From contig SFOB01000023.1 in assembly GCA_004554075.1 (NCBI GenBank), positions 1 to 28,910 on the forward strand: 28,910 bases of DNA, given 5' to 3'. Under the pieces are notes generated by a model. It ran no database searches, had not been told where the DNA came from, and was given only the letters and a program-made list of their open reading frames with translations. The stretch is from Treponema sp. Its GTDB lineage: Bacteria; Spirochaetota; Spirochaetia; Treponematales; Treponemataceae. This document shows, piece by piece, positions 22,456-28,910 of this stretch; the first letter of the stretch is position 1, and every line of letters starts with the position of its first letter. A program made the position numbers and the translations under genes.

Positions 22456-24819
22456 TTATATTAAATACACAATAAATGCGCAGAGCCAGGCGACTATACA
22501 TTGCCATAATACCATTCCCACAGCCCACTTTGCGCCCAGTTCTCTTTTTACAGATGCAATGGCTGCTATACAAGGTGAATAGAGAAGGCTGAAAACGAGC
22601 AGACTTGCTGCGGCCTTGCTTGAAAGTGCACTGGCGACTCCACCGGCAAAAAGAATTTCCATAGTAGAAACTACGCTTTCCTTTGCCATTACGCCGGAAA
22701 TCAAACTTGTACAGATTCTCCAATCGCCAAGACCAAGAGGACGGAAAAGCGGCTCAAGAAGACCAGCTATGCGGGCCAGTATACTCTGGGATGAGTCATC
22801 AATAAACTGAAGCTGAGGACTAAAACTCTGGAGGAACCAGATAACGATAGTCGCCATAAAGATTACAGTAAAGGCACGCTGTAAGAAATCTTTTGCCTTT
22901 TCCCAGAGCAGCTGTGCTGTGTTTCTAACGCTAGGTAATCTGTAGTTAGGAAGCTCCATAACAAAAGGAACCGGTTCACCCTTAAAGAGAGTTTTGCGGT
23001 AAAGCAGGGCAATCAGAATTCCAACAATAATTCCAAGCACATAAAGACCTGTCATAATAAGTCCGCCACGTCCAGGGAAGAAGGCTGCAGTAAAGAAGGC
23101 GTAAATCGGAAGCTTTGCAGTACAACTCATAAATGGAGTAAGAAGAATTGTCATCTTACGGTCACGCTCAGAAGGCAGAATACGTGTAGACATAACAGCC
23201 GGAACTGTACAACCAAAGCCAATCAAAAGAGGAACAATGCTGCGGCCAGACAAACCAATCTTACGAAGAAGGGTATCCATCACAAAGGCAACGCGGGCAA
23301 TGTAGCCTGAATCTTCCAGCAGAGATAAAAATAAAAAGAGAGTAACAATAACAGGCAGAAAGGAAAGTACACTGCCAACGCCTGCAAAAATACCATCGAT
23401 AATAAGGGCGTGTAAAACTTCATTCACGCCAATCGCAGTAAGGCCGGAATCAACAAGGCCTGTAAGGGTATCAATTCCACTTTCCAGAAGTCCCTGCAAA
23501 AAGGCACCGATTACATTAAAGGTAAGGAAGAAAACGCCTGCCATAATCAGAATAAAAAGAGGAATGGCTGTGTACTTGCCGGTAAGCAGGGCGTCGATTT
23601 TCTGAGAGCGAACTCGCTCTTTGCTCTCGTGAGGCTTATGAACTGTCTGGCTGCAAACGTTACGGATATAGGCATAGCGCATGTCTGCAATGGCGGCACT
23701 TCGGTCAAGGCCTCGTTCGTTTTCCATCTGCAGGGCAATGTGCTCAAGAGTTTCTTTTTCGTTTAATTCCAGATCCAGCTGATGAACAATTCTCTTGTCG
23801 CCTTCGAGCAGCTTAGATGCCGCAAAGCGAACCGGAATACCGGCCTTCTGGGCATGATCCTGAATCAAATGAATTACTGCGTGAAGGGCACGGTGGACTG
23901 CGCCACCACCAGTATTTTCATCACAAAAATCCTGGCGGAGAGGTTTTTCCTGATAGTGGGCAACATGGACAGCGTGCTTTATAAGTTCATCAACACCCTG
24001 ATTCTTGCTGGCAGAAATCGGAATTACAGGAACTCCCAGCAGCTCCTCCATTTTGTTTACATCAATTGAGCCGCCGTTACCGGTAACCTCATCCATCATG
24101 TTGAGGGCAATTACCATAGGTACGTCCATCTCAAGCAGCTGCATGGTTAGGTAAAGGTTTCGTTCGATGTTAGTTGCATCTACAATATTAATTATTCCTT
24201 TAGGCTTTTCGTTTAATACAAAATTGCGGGAAATGATTTCTTCACTGGTGTAGGGCGACATGGAATAAATGCCGGGTAAATCAGTTACAAGAGTATTTGG
24301 CTGGCCGCGGATTTCGCCGTCCTTGCGGTCTACAGTTACGCCCGGGAAATTTCCAACGTGCTGGTTAGAGCCGGTAAGCTGATTAAAAAGAGTAGTCTTA
24401 CCGCAGTTCTGATTTCCAACAAGAGCATAGGTAAGGGTAGTGCCGGCAGGAAGAGGATCTCCGTCGTCCTTGGCATGGAAACGTCCGCCTTCGCCAAGTC
24501 CTGGGTGCTCAGTTTTGAACTTCTGTGCAAGAGCTGCAGCCTCGCGGGTCTGCTTGTCATCGGTTGCCTTTGAAGCATCAGATGTATCTGCGCTGTTTTC
24601 AAGAGCTACTTCAATCTTCGCCGCATCATCAAGTCTCATAGTAAGCTCATAACCGCTTACATCAAATTCTACAGGATCACCCATAGGTGCAGTTTTGATT
24701 TTAGTAATCACCGTTCCGGGAATTACACCCATATCAAGAAAGTGCTGGCGAAGCTCACCGTTTCCACCAACCTTAGAAATACATCCAGATTGTCCAATCT
24801 GCAAATCTTTTAATGTCAT
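22456..24819 (-). CDS. feoB: FeoA-FeoB fusion, ferrous iron transporter
   Basis: 787 residues. Residues 1-73 are a FeoA SH3-like domain (MTLKDLQIGQSG, FLDMGVIPGT, LTMRLDDAAKIEV). A charged linker runs to about 125, then comes the FeoB G domain: G1 GNQNCGKTT (135-143), G3 DLPG (180-183), G4 NMMD (240-243) and G5 SAS near 269-271. A helical region and a membrane domain with about 8-10 helices follow, with the two Gate cores (FGCTVPAVMSTRILP and LTPFMSCTAKLPIYAFF). It imports Fe2+ across the inner membrane. The FeoA-FeoB fusion is known in several lineages; no separate FeoA or FeoC is nearby. It is divergent from the gene at 24883, with a Fur-like palindrome between them. The Shine-Dalgarno is weak (AAGAG). 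Confidence 0.95.
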   Translation of the reverse strand: MTLKDLQIGQSGCISKVGGNGELRQHFLDMGVIPGTVITKIKTAPMGDPVEFDVSGYELTMRLDDAAKIEVALENSADTSDASKATDDKQTREAAALAQKFKTEHPGLGEGGRFHAKDDGDPLPAGTTLTYALVGNQNCGKTTLFNQLTGSNQHVGNFPGVTVDRKDGEIRGQPNTLVTDLPGIYSMSPYTSEEIISRNFVLNEKPKGIINIVDATNIERNLYLTMQLLEMDVPMVIALNMMDEVTGNGGSIDVNKMEELLGVPVIPISASKNQGVDELIKHAVHVAHYQEKPLRQDFCDENTGGGAVHRALHAVIHLIQDHAQKAGIPVRFAASKLLEGDKRIVHQLDLELNEKETLEHIALQMENERGLDRSAAIADMRYAYIRNVCSQTVHKPHESKERVRSQKIDALLTGKYTAIPLFILIMAGVFFLTFNVIGAFLQGLLESGIDTLTGLVDSGLTAIGVNEVLHALIIDGIFAGVGSVLSFLPVIVTLFLFLSLLEDSGYIARVAFVMDTLLRKIGLSGRSIVPLLIGFGCTVPAVMSTRILPSERDRKMTILLTPFMSCTAKLPIYAFFTAAFFPGRGGLIMTGLYVLGIIVGILIALLYRKTLFKGEPVPFVMELPNYRLPSVRNTAQLLWEKAKDFLQRAFTVIFMATIVIWFLQSFSPQLQFIDDSSQSILARIAGLLEPLFRPLGLGDWRICTSLISGVMAKESVVSTMEILFAGGVASALSSKAAASLLVFSLLYSPCIAAIASVKRELGAKWAVGMVLWQCIVAWLCAFIVYLI

Positions 24820-24847
24820 GAAATTGCTCTTATAAAAATATTTGTTA

Positions 24848-24868
24848 TATAATGATAATGCATTTTAT
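24848..24868. promoter_or_regulatory. Fur/PerR-like operator candidate upstream of feoAB
   Basis: ATAATGATAATGCATTTTAT sits between the divergent feoAB and 24883 genes. It keeps the NATWAT-repeat pattern of the Fur box (GATAATGATAATCATTATC) with one extra base and some mismatches, and partly fits a PerR box. The site would lie upstream of feoAB and directly before the -10 of the other gene. Confidence 0.45.
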
Positions 24869-24870
24869 GT

Positions 24871-24876
24871 TATAAT
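24871..24876 (+). promoter_or_regulatory. Extended -10 promoter of the 24883 gene (leaderless)
   Basis: TGT plus TATAAT forms an extended -10 box. Six bases (CCAAGT) then precede the ATG at 24883. There is no Shine-Dalgarno, so the mRNA should begin at or next to the AUG. Confidence 0.6.
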
Positions 24877-24882
24877 CCAAGT

Positions 24883-25320
24883 ATGAATCAGATACAGGAA
24901 GAAATTGCAGCAGCACTCATTCAGCTTTCGGAAAAGTCACTTATCACCGAAGCTATCTTAGCAAAGAAAATCAGAGAAAATATAAAGCTACAGGGCAAGC
25001 AGAAGGCCGGCCTTGTTTTTACAGATATAGAAGCCGCCATTAAGTATATAGAAGAAAACAATAATCTTCATTTTGCCCTTCATCTAAATTCGGCAAATGA
25101 TATACTAATTAAGCAGGCAGAGACCGCTGCAGGCCTCGAAGGTGATGCCCGAAAGCGCCGCCTTGCCAGCGAAAAGTCTATGGTAGTCCTTACTAACGGC
25201 GATGTAAAAAAAGCGCAGGATAGCAAAAGCGGCGGCGGGAAAAATGGCCCCAAGCCACACTCCAAACGAACCGATAAAAAGAAGTTGAATGTAAATAAGA
25301 ATTATGATGATTTCGAATAA
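24883..25320 (+). CDS. Uncharacterised small protein with Lys-rich tail
   Basis: 145 residues that I do not recognise. The N-terminal 60 residues are predicted helical (IQEEIAAALIQLSEKSLITEAILAKKI). A mixed segment (IEAAIKYIEENNNLHFALHL) follows, and the last 40 residues are low-complexity, rich in Lys, Gly, Ser and Asn (SKSGGGKNGPKPHSKRTDKKK). There is no signal peptide or membrane helix. The basic tail could bind nucleic acid, but that is a guess. The gene is divergent from feoAB and preceded by the Fur-like site, so iron-dependent expression is possible. Its stop lies inside the overlapping start region of the DUF72 gene, indicating coupled translation. Confidence 0.7.
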   Translation: MNQIQEEIAAALIQLSEKSLITEAILAKKIRENIKLQGKQKAGLVFTDIEAAIKYIEENNNLHFALHLNSANDILIKQAETAAGLEGDARKRRLASEKSMVVLTNGDVKKAQDSKSGGGKNGPKPHSKRTDKKKLNVNKNYDDFE

Positions 25321-26191
25321 GGAGGGGAATGTCTTCCCCTCGCTCCAACCGCCTGCGGCGTTTTCCGCTACCCCTTCTCCTAGGGGCTCTGCCCCTAAAA
25401 CCCCAATCCTAATCGGCACCAGCGGCTACGACTATCCCGAATGGAAAGGCGTCTTCTATCCAAACGACCTCAAGCGAAAAGACTTCCTTTCATACTACGC
25501 CAGCCAGTTCAACGCCCTGGAACTCAATAACACATTCTACAATATGCCAACTGCCGAAAGGCTTTTATCGTTTTACGAGCGCAGCGGCGGCCTGCTGCAA
25601 TTCAGTATAAAAGCAAACCGCCTGCTAACCCACGAAATAGACCGCAACTGGCAGGCCGCCGCCGCAGACTTCTTTGCAGCTGTAGCACCCTTGGCAGAAA
25701 AGGGCTGCCTCTGTGCCGTCCTCTTCCAGTTCCCCCAGAGCTTTCACTACACAAACGAAAACAGAATCTACCTTGCAAAATTAATTGCCCAGTTCCAGGG
25801 CCTGCCTGTCGTTATAGAGTTTCGCCATGTTGAGTGGATAAAAGAATCTGTTCTTCAGGGCTTAGAGCAGCGTAGTGCCAGTCTCTGCTTCTGCGACATG
25901 CCGCAATTAAAAGCCTTGCCAGACGGTAAAACAATAAAAGCTCCCTTCATCGGTCCCATAGCCTACATTCGCTTGCATGGCCGCAACGAATCAGCCTGGT
26001 ACGCTACCGACTCGTCTCCAAACGGCTCTTCCCGTTACACCTACGACTACAGTGACTCCGAGTTGGCAGAGTTTGTCCCAGTAATCAAAAGTGCCGTAAT
26101 CTCCAGCAAAAAGCCCGTAGTCTTTTTCAACAATCACCCAAACGGCAGCGGAGCCAGAAACGCGGGAAAGCTGAAAGACTTGTTACAATAA
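25304..26191 (+). CDS. DUF72 (YecE-like) protein with repeat-encoded N-terminus
   Basis: 295 residues. The DUF72 fold, a TIM-barrel-like domain of unknown function, starts at about residue 34 with ILIGTSGYDYPEWKGVFYP. It continues with FNALELNNTFYNMP, FSIKANRLLTHE, LFQFPQSFHY, VVIEFRHVEW, YIRLHGR and VVFFNNHPNGSGARNA, essentially complete. DUF72 proteins normally begin within a few residues of the first strand. Here the preceding 26 residues are encoded by the GC-rich repeat at 25321-25397, which separates the domain from any native start codon. The only in-frame starts are ATGs at 25304 and 25307, both inside the upstream gene and with a poor ribosome site. Expression therefore probably relies on coupling to that gene. 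Confidence 0.82.
   Translation: MMISNKEGNVFPSLQPPAAFSATPSPRGSAPKTPILIGTSGYDYPEWKGVFYPNDLKRKDFLSYYASQFNALELNNTFYNMPTAERLLSFYERSGGLLQFSIKANRLLTHEIDRNWQAAAADFFAAVAPLAEKGCLCAVLFQFPQSFHYTNENRIYLAKLIAQFQGLPVVIEFRHVEWIKESVLQGLEQRSASLCFCDMPQLKALPDGKTIKAPFIGPIAYIRLHGRNESAWYATDSSPNGSSRYTYDYSDSELAEFVPVIKSAVISSKKPVVFFNNHPNGSGARNAGKLKDLLQ
25321..25397 (-). repeat. GC-rich three-hairpin dispersed repeat, copy B (in the DUF72 N-terminus)
   Basis: Reverse-complement copy of the element at 2903-2979. Hairpins GAGGGGAA/TTCCCCTC (25322-25341) and TAGGGGC/GCCCCTA (25381-25397) flank a central GC-rich palindrome containing GCGGAAAAC on the minus strand. It begins immediately after the upstream stop codon and runs almost up to the first DUF72 strand. 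It is translated in the antisense direction relative to copy A. Confidence 0.85.
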
Positions 26192-26220
26192 TTGCAAATA
26201 ACAGGTATAAATAAGCTGGA

Positions 26221-26495
26221 CCTATAAAGAAGTGAGATGAGGGAGTTTTATAGGCTCGATATTAATGAGATTTTATGAATTTAGCCTATAAAAAATAAAT
26301 TATAAGAATTCTTATAGGCCCAAAAAATGCTTTCTTATAAAAAAATGAAAAAAGCTTCCTTGCAAAGGTTAAAAATTCTGTTTACGGACCTATAAGACAA
26401 TAAATATTTAATATTTTATAGGCCCAAATGTGTTAAAAGTCTTTTTTTTGGGGAAAATCAAGCCTATAAAAAATTACTAAGTCGTTTTTTATAGG
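26221..26495. repeat. Array of four CCTATAA-N19/20-TTATAGG inverted-repeat units
   Basis: This lies in the only long gene-free stretch of the window (26192-26549). CCTATAA begins at 26221, 26285, 26389 and 26463; the matching TTATAGG begins at 26248, 26312, 26416 and 26489. The gaps are 20, 20, 20 and 19 bases. Outer bases are also conserved: AG or GA before CCTATAA, and CTC or CCC after TTATAGG. Inner sequences differ. Unit 4 forms a perfect 12-bp stem (GCCTATAAAAAA/TTTTTTATAGGC), and unit 2 contains the perfect palindrome TATAAGAATTCTTATA. Intervals between units are 30, 70 and 40 bases. Confidence 0.85.
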
Positions 26496-26549
26496 CTCAT
26501 ATCTATAGGAATAAAAAGGAATGGATTGTATAATAAAATTGAGGTGTTT

Positions 26550-26858
26550 ATGAAAAAACTTGTTATTGGACTTTTTATTTTATTTTTTTCGACATTTTGT
26601 TTTTCCGAAGTTTTTAAAAATGGGGAACAAATAGTTGATGCATTTCTAGATCATGGTGAATATGTAAAGATTATAGAAACTAAAGATACTATAATTTATT
26701 ATCCAAAGGCTAGTATTTGTTATATAATTATCGATGAGAATGATATAGAAATTACAACAAGTTTTAATAGAAAAGATGGATATTGTGATAGTTATAATAT
26801 AAAAAATTGGAACATTTTTTCAGATGAGAAAGGAAATATCATAATTACTAGAAAATAA
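26550..26858 (+). CDS. Small AT-rich secreted protein, uncharacterised
   Basis: 102 residues from the ATG at 26550, with GAGGTG just upstream; an earlier in-frame ATG at 26526 would place eight extra residues before the signal peptide. A clear signal peptide (MKKLVIGLFILFFSTFCFS) is followed by an Ile/Tyr/Asp-rich mature domain (TIIYYPKASICYIIIDEND, NIKNWNIFSDEKGNIIITRK). It has no lipobox. It is much more AT-rich than the genes on its left, as is the next gene, and sits directly downstream of the inverted-repeat array. No family recognised. Confidence 0.65.
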   Translation: MKKLVIGLFILFFSTFCFSEVFKNGEQIVDAFLDHGEYVKIIETKDTIIYYPKASICYIIIDENDIEITTSFNRKDGYCDSYNIKNWNIFSDEKGNIIITRK

Positions 26859-26908
26859 TTTTTTTAAATTCTTTATAAATTATTATATACTTTGTTCAGG
26901 AGTTATCT

Positions 26909-27325
26909 ATGAAAAAATATTTTATGATATTTTTAGCTGTCTTTTTATTAGCAGGTTCCGCAATTGCAGAGGGCAGTGTAATTAAAATTAAACCAAGGGA
27001 TTTTAAGGATTCAATTGTTGTTTGTAATGATACAGATAAAGAATTCCTTTGTTATTTAATAATATCTCATAAAGGCAGCGATAAAAAATATAGATCTGAT
27101 ACTGTGAAAATAAAAGCTTATGACAAAGAAGATTTAGATTTTGATTATGATGATGAATGGCATGATTTAGTTAAAGATCTTAAAATGTTTTTTTATACAC
27201 TAGATATTGATGCTAGTGCTTATGATTTTGAATTTCATTTTTCAGAAGAAGTTATTCTTGATAGAATTCAAGTAATCAATAAATGTCTCATGGTTTATGT
27301 TAGAAATGAGACTGAAGATTTTTAA
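26909..27325 (+). CDS. Small secreted acidic protein, uncharacterised
   Basis: 138 residues with a signal peptide ending near GSAIA (about residue 20). The mature part begins EGSVIKIKPRDFKDS and is rich in Asp/Lys/Tyr, with predicted strands (SIVVCNDTDKEFLCYLIISH, SDTVKIKAYDKEDLDFDYDD). This resembles a single beta-sandwich, and two cysteines near 39 and 48 could form a disulfide. AGGAG sits 7 bases before the ATG. It lies 50 bases after the other AT-rich secreted gene and shares its low GC, so the two were probably acquired together. Function unknown. Confidence 0.7.
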   Translation: MKKYFMIFLAVFLLAGSAIAEGSVIKIKPRDFKDSIVVCNDTDKEFLCYLIISHKGSDKKYRSDTVKIKAYDKEDLDFDYDDEWHDLVKDLKMFFYTLDIDASAYDFEFHFSEEVILDRIQVINKCLMVYVRNETEDF

Positions 27326-27357
27326 CAAGTTCAAAGAATAAGTAGAACCAAAACAAA

Positions 27358-27930
27358 ATGAAAACACTTTCTTTTTCCACCTACGCAATTACTCTCTATT
27401 TTGACGATGCTACGACAGATTGGATTCGTGGGCTTATGACACAGCTGGCTGATGTGACTGGAAATGATTTTATGACTGCCAATTCTGTGCCGCCGCATCT
27501 GACTCTTGGAATGTTTCATGCAAATGATGCGGATGTCGGAAACTTAAAAACGCAGTTTGAGAATTTTGTTTCGACAGTGCGGGCCGGCAACTTTTCTTTT
27601 GATATTTCTATCTCCGGCTTCGAGTCATTTTTAGACAAGGTTATTTTTATAAAGCCGGTGGTAGACGAAAATCTTTCCGAACTGAATAAACTGCTTCACG
27701 AAAAATTCCTGCCTCAATTTGAACCGGCTGACAACAGTAATTATCTGCCGGAAAACTGGTATCCGCATATTGCACTTGGTGTAAAGTTGAGCCATGAGCA
27801 GTTTGAAAAGGGGATGGAGTTTTTATGGAAAGACGAAGGCCTGCTTTCAGGCAGATGCGCCCGTATTACCACTATAGGTCTTGCCTGCTGTAATCCTTAT
27901 ACGCCGATGCTGAACTTTGACTTGAACTAA
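27358..27930 (+). CDS. 2H phosphoesterase (2'-5' RNA ligase-like)
   Basis: 190 residues with the two-fold pattern of 2H phosphoesterases, which act on cyclic or 2'-5' phosphodiester bonds in RNA or nucleotides. The first motif is PPHLTLGMF (H47, T49). The second is YPHIALGVK (H137), where the usual Thr/Ser of HxT/Sx is Ala139. Strands around FDISISGFESFLDKVIFIKP and the ARITTIGLACC end fit the fold. The protein is cytoplasmic. No strong Shine-Dalgarno precedes the ATG at 27358. GC content returns towards normal here after the AT-rich pair. Activity on RNA is a family inference; the altered second motif may lower or change it. Confidence 0.75.
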   Translation: MKTLSFSTYAITLYFDDATTDWIRGLMTQLADVTGNDFMTANSVPPHLTLGMFHANDADVGNLKTQFENFVSTVRAGNFSFDISISGFESFLDKVIFIKPVVDENLSELNKLLHEKFLPQFEPADNSNYLPENWYPHIALGVKLSHEQFEKGMEFLWKDEGLLSGRCARITTIGLACCNPYTPMLNFDLN

Positions 27931-27995
27931 AATATTAAAATTCGCTTTTTTTGCTTTTCGGGATTATAATAATAGAATATTGTGAGGTTTATTGA

Positions 27996-28823
27996 ATGGT
28001 AGAGTTTCTGAGACAGCATCAGTTGAACATTATGTTGTTTTTGACTGGCATTTGTAGCGTACTTACGCTTCTCAGTTTTTTTACCAGGTCCATGCCAAAA
28101 AAAAGACGCCATGCAATTATGTTTCTGGAGCTGTATGGTGCTCTGCTTCTGATCTTTGACCGTTTTGCATATATTTACCGCGGAAATCCTTCTGAGTTTG
28201 GCTGGTGGATGGTCCGCATCTCAAACTTTTGTGTTTATCTTTTTTCGCTTTGTATTATTCATGCCTTTAATCTTTATCTTATAGATCTTTTTACTCACGA
28301 AATTGGATTTAATCGCCGGCCAAAAAGGCTTATAACTTCTGAGGTTTTATTTGCAGCCGGTATAGTTACTCTTATCATCTCTCAGTTTACCGGTTTTTAT
28401 TATACCTTTGATGAATGTAACCGCTATCAGAGAGCGGGCGGATTTTTACTAAGTTATACTTTTCCTTCTATAATAATGCTTCTGCAGATTTCCGTAATTG
28501 TGCAGTATTATAAAAAGATAGATCGAAAAGTCCGTATTTCGCTACTGCTTTTTTCTTTAATGCCATTTATTGCAACACTGATTCAGCTTTTTGTTTATGG
28601 TATTTCTCTGCAGAATATAGCAATGGTTGGAGTTGTTGTTGTGCTTTATCTTTTCGTTCTGCTGGATATGAACAAGCAGCTTGAATATGCCAGCCAGCGG
28701 GAGCTTGAGTTTCTTAGGGGCGAGCAGAAAGATATGCGCATCATGTTTGATCAGACTGCAACTGCTCTGGCAAACGCAATTGATGCAAAGGATGAATATA
28801 CTCACGGTCATTCTGAGTTATAA
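27996..28823 (+). pseudogene. Membrane sensor truncated at the start of an HD-GYP domain
   Basis: 275 codons. There are about seven hydrophobic helices (roughly 11-30, 42-60, 72-97, 113-131, 149-170, 183-200 and 205-223), then a coiled region (NKQLEYASQRELEFLRGEQ). LANAIDAKDEYTHGHSE then follows, the canonical opening of HD or HD-GYP phosphodiesterase domains. There the frame ends: GAG is followed by TTA TAA where the family continues with Arg-Val. The catalytic HD and GYP residues are absent from the remaining bases in all forward frames that I checked by eye. An intact version would hydrolyse cyclic di-GMP or a similar nucleotide in response to a membrane signal. A TATAAT at 27965 and GAGG 9 bases before the ATG look functional. 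Confidence 0.7.
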
Positions 28824-28910
28824 TCAAAAGTTGTGGATTGGCTAAAATAGCCTAAGATAGAAAAAGAGGTTTGAATCGGATAAAATGTTTTTACCGCAAA
28901 ACAACAAACC
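28817..28910. mobile_element. Possible left end of an inserted element (cut by the window edge)
   Basis: Sequence after the truncation point bears no resemblance to HD-GYP coding sequence. It contains a short hairpin GGCTA-AAA-TAGCC (28840-28852) and a possible new start, ATG at 28884 (MFLPQNNK), running off the edge. This would fit an insertion sequence with its transposase gene, but no family can be named from 90 bases. Confidence 0.35.

Noticed and set aside
23547..24602. Several 60-95 codon frames overlapping feoAB
   Set aside because: All fall inside the well-supported FeoA-FeoB fusion and show no independent coding signal.
25329..25412. Alternative ORF starting at ATG 25329 directly behind GGAGGGG
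   Set aside because: The Shine-Dalgarno is too close to the ATG and the frame ends after about 27 codons within the repeat without reaching the DUF72 domain.
26221..26495. CRISPR array reading of the CCTATAA/TTATAGG repeats
   Set aside because: Repeats are 7-10 bases and inverted, the interiors are 19-20 bases, gaps between units vary from 30 to 70, and no cas genes are in the window.
26463..26495. Unit 4 hairpin as an intrinsic terminator
   Set aside because: The stem is AT-rich and is followed by GGCTCAT rather than a T-run; the same motif recurs three more times in non-terminator context.

Overview
The window looks like a piece of a host-associated spirochaete chromosome, most likely Treponema-like. 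This is inferred from gene content and style: serial fibronectin-III lipoproteins, spirochaete-type sugar-binding proteins, a fused FeoA-FeoB, a eukaryotic-type NADP isocitrate dehydrogenase, moderate-to-low GC, and dispersed palindromic repeats. No rRNA, tRNA or phylogenetic marker is present to prove it. Both ends cut into other features: the first gene is missing its 5' end, and the last gene is truncated just before the right edge.

Layout. 1-3953 holds housekeeping and small genes: a HEGWH metallopeptidase-like fragment, an MBL-fold hydrolase paired with a pentapeptide-repeat protein, a double zinc-ribbon protein, glutamate racemase (murI) and SAICAR synthase (purC). 4200-8902 is a complete sugar ABC importer (binding protein, double ATPase, two different permeases) with the gene order and permease similarity of the galactofuranose system YtfQRT-YjfF. 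Convergent to it, 8899-13005 encodes a YesN-type response regulator, a YesM-type histidine kinase and a membrane-anchored YtfQ-like binding protein. Together these read as a periplasmic sugar sensor that controls the importer. The importer promoter region carries helically phased TTCC repeats that could be the regulator's binding sites.

13129-20528 is a four-gene envelope operon: two large Fn3 lipoproteins, a small lipoprotein and a probable outer-membrane protein. 20548-24819 (minus strand) holds NADP-isocitrate dehydrogenase, rubrerythrin and FeoAB, with a Fur-like palindrome in front of feoAB. 24883-26191 has a small Lys-rich protein and a DUF72 protein. 26192-26549 has no gene but carries an array of four inverted-repeat units. 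After it come two very AT-rich small secreted proteins, a 2H phosphoesterase and a membrane protein truncated at the start of an HD-GYP domain.

The most unusual signals are four. First, a GC-rich three-hairpin repeat lies inside two unrelated genes in opposite orientations and is read in frame in both. Second, the CCTATAA-N19/20-TTATAGG array. Third, phased direct repeats precede the importer. Fourth, several genes have a -10 box only 6-9 bases before the ATG, which predicts leaderless mRNAs.
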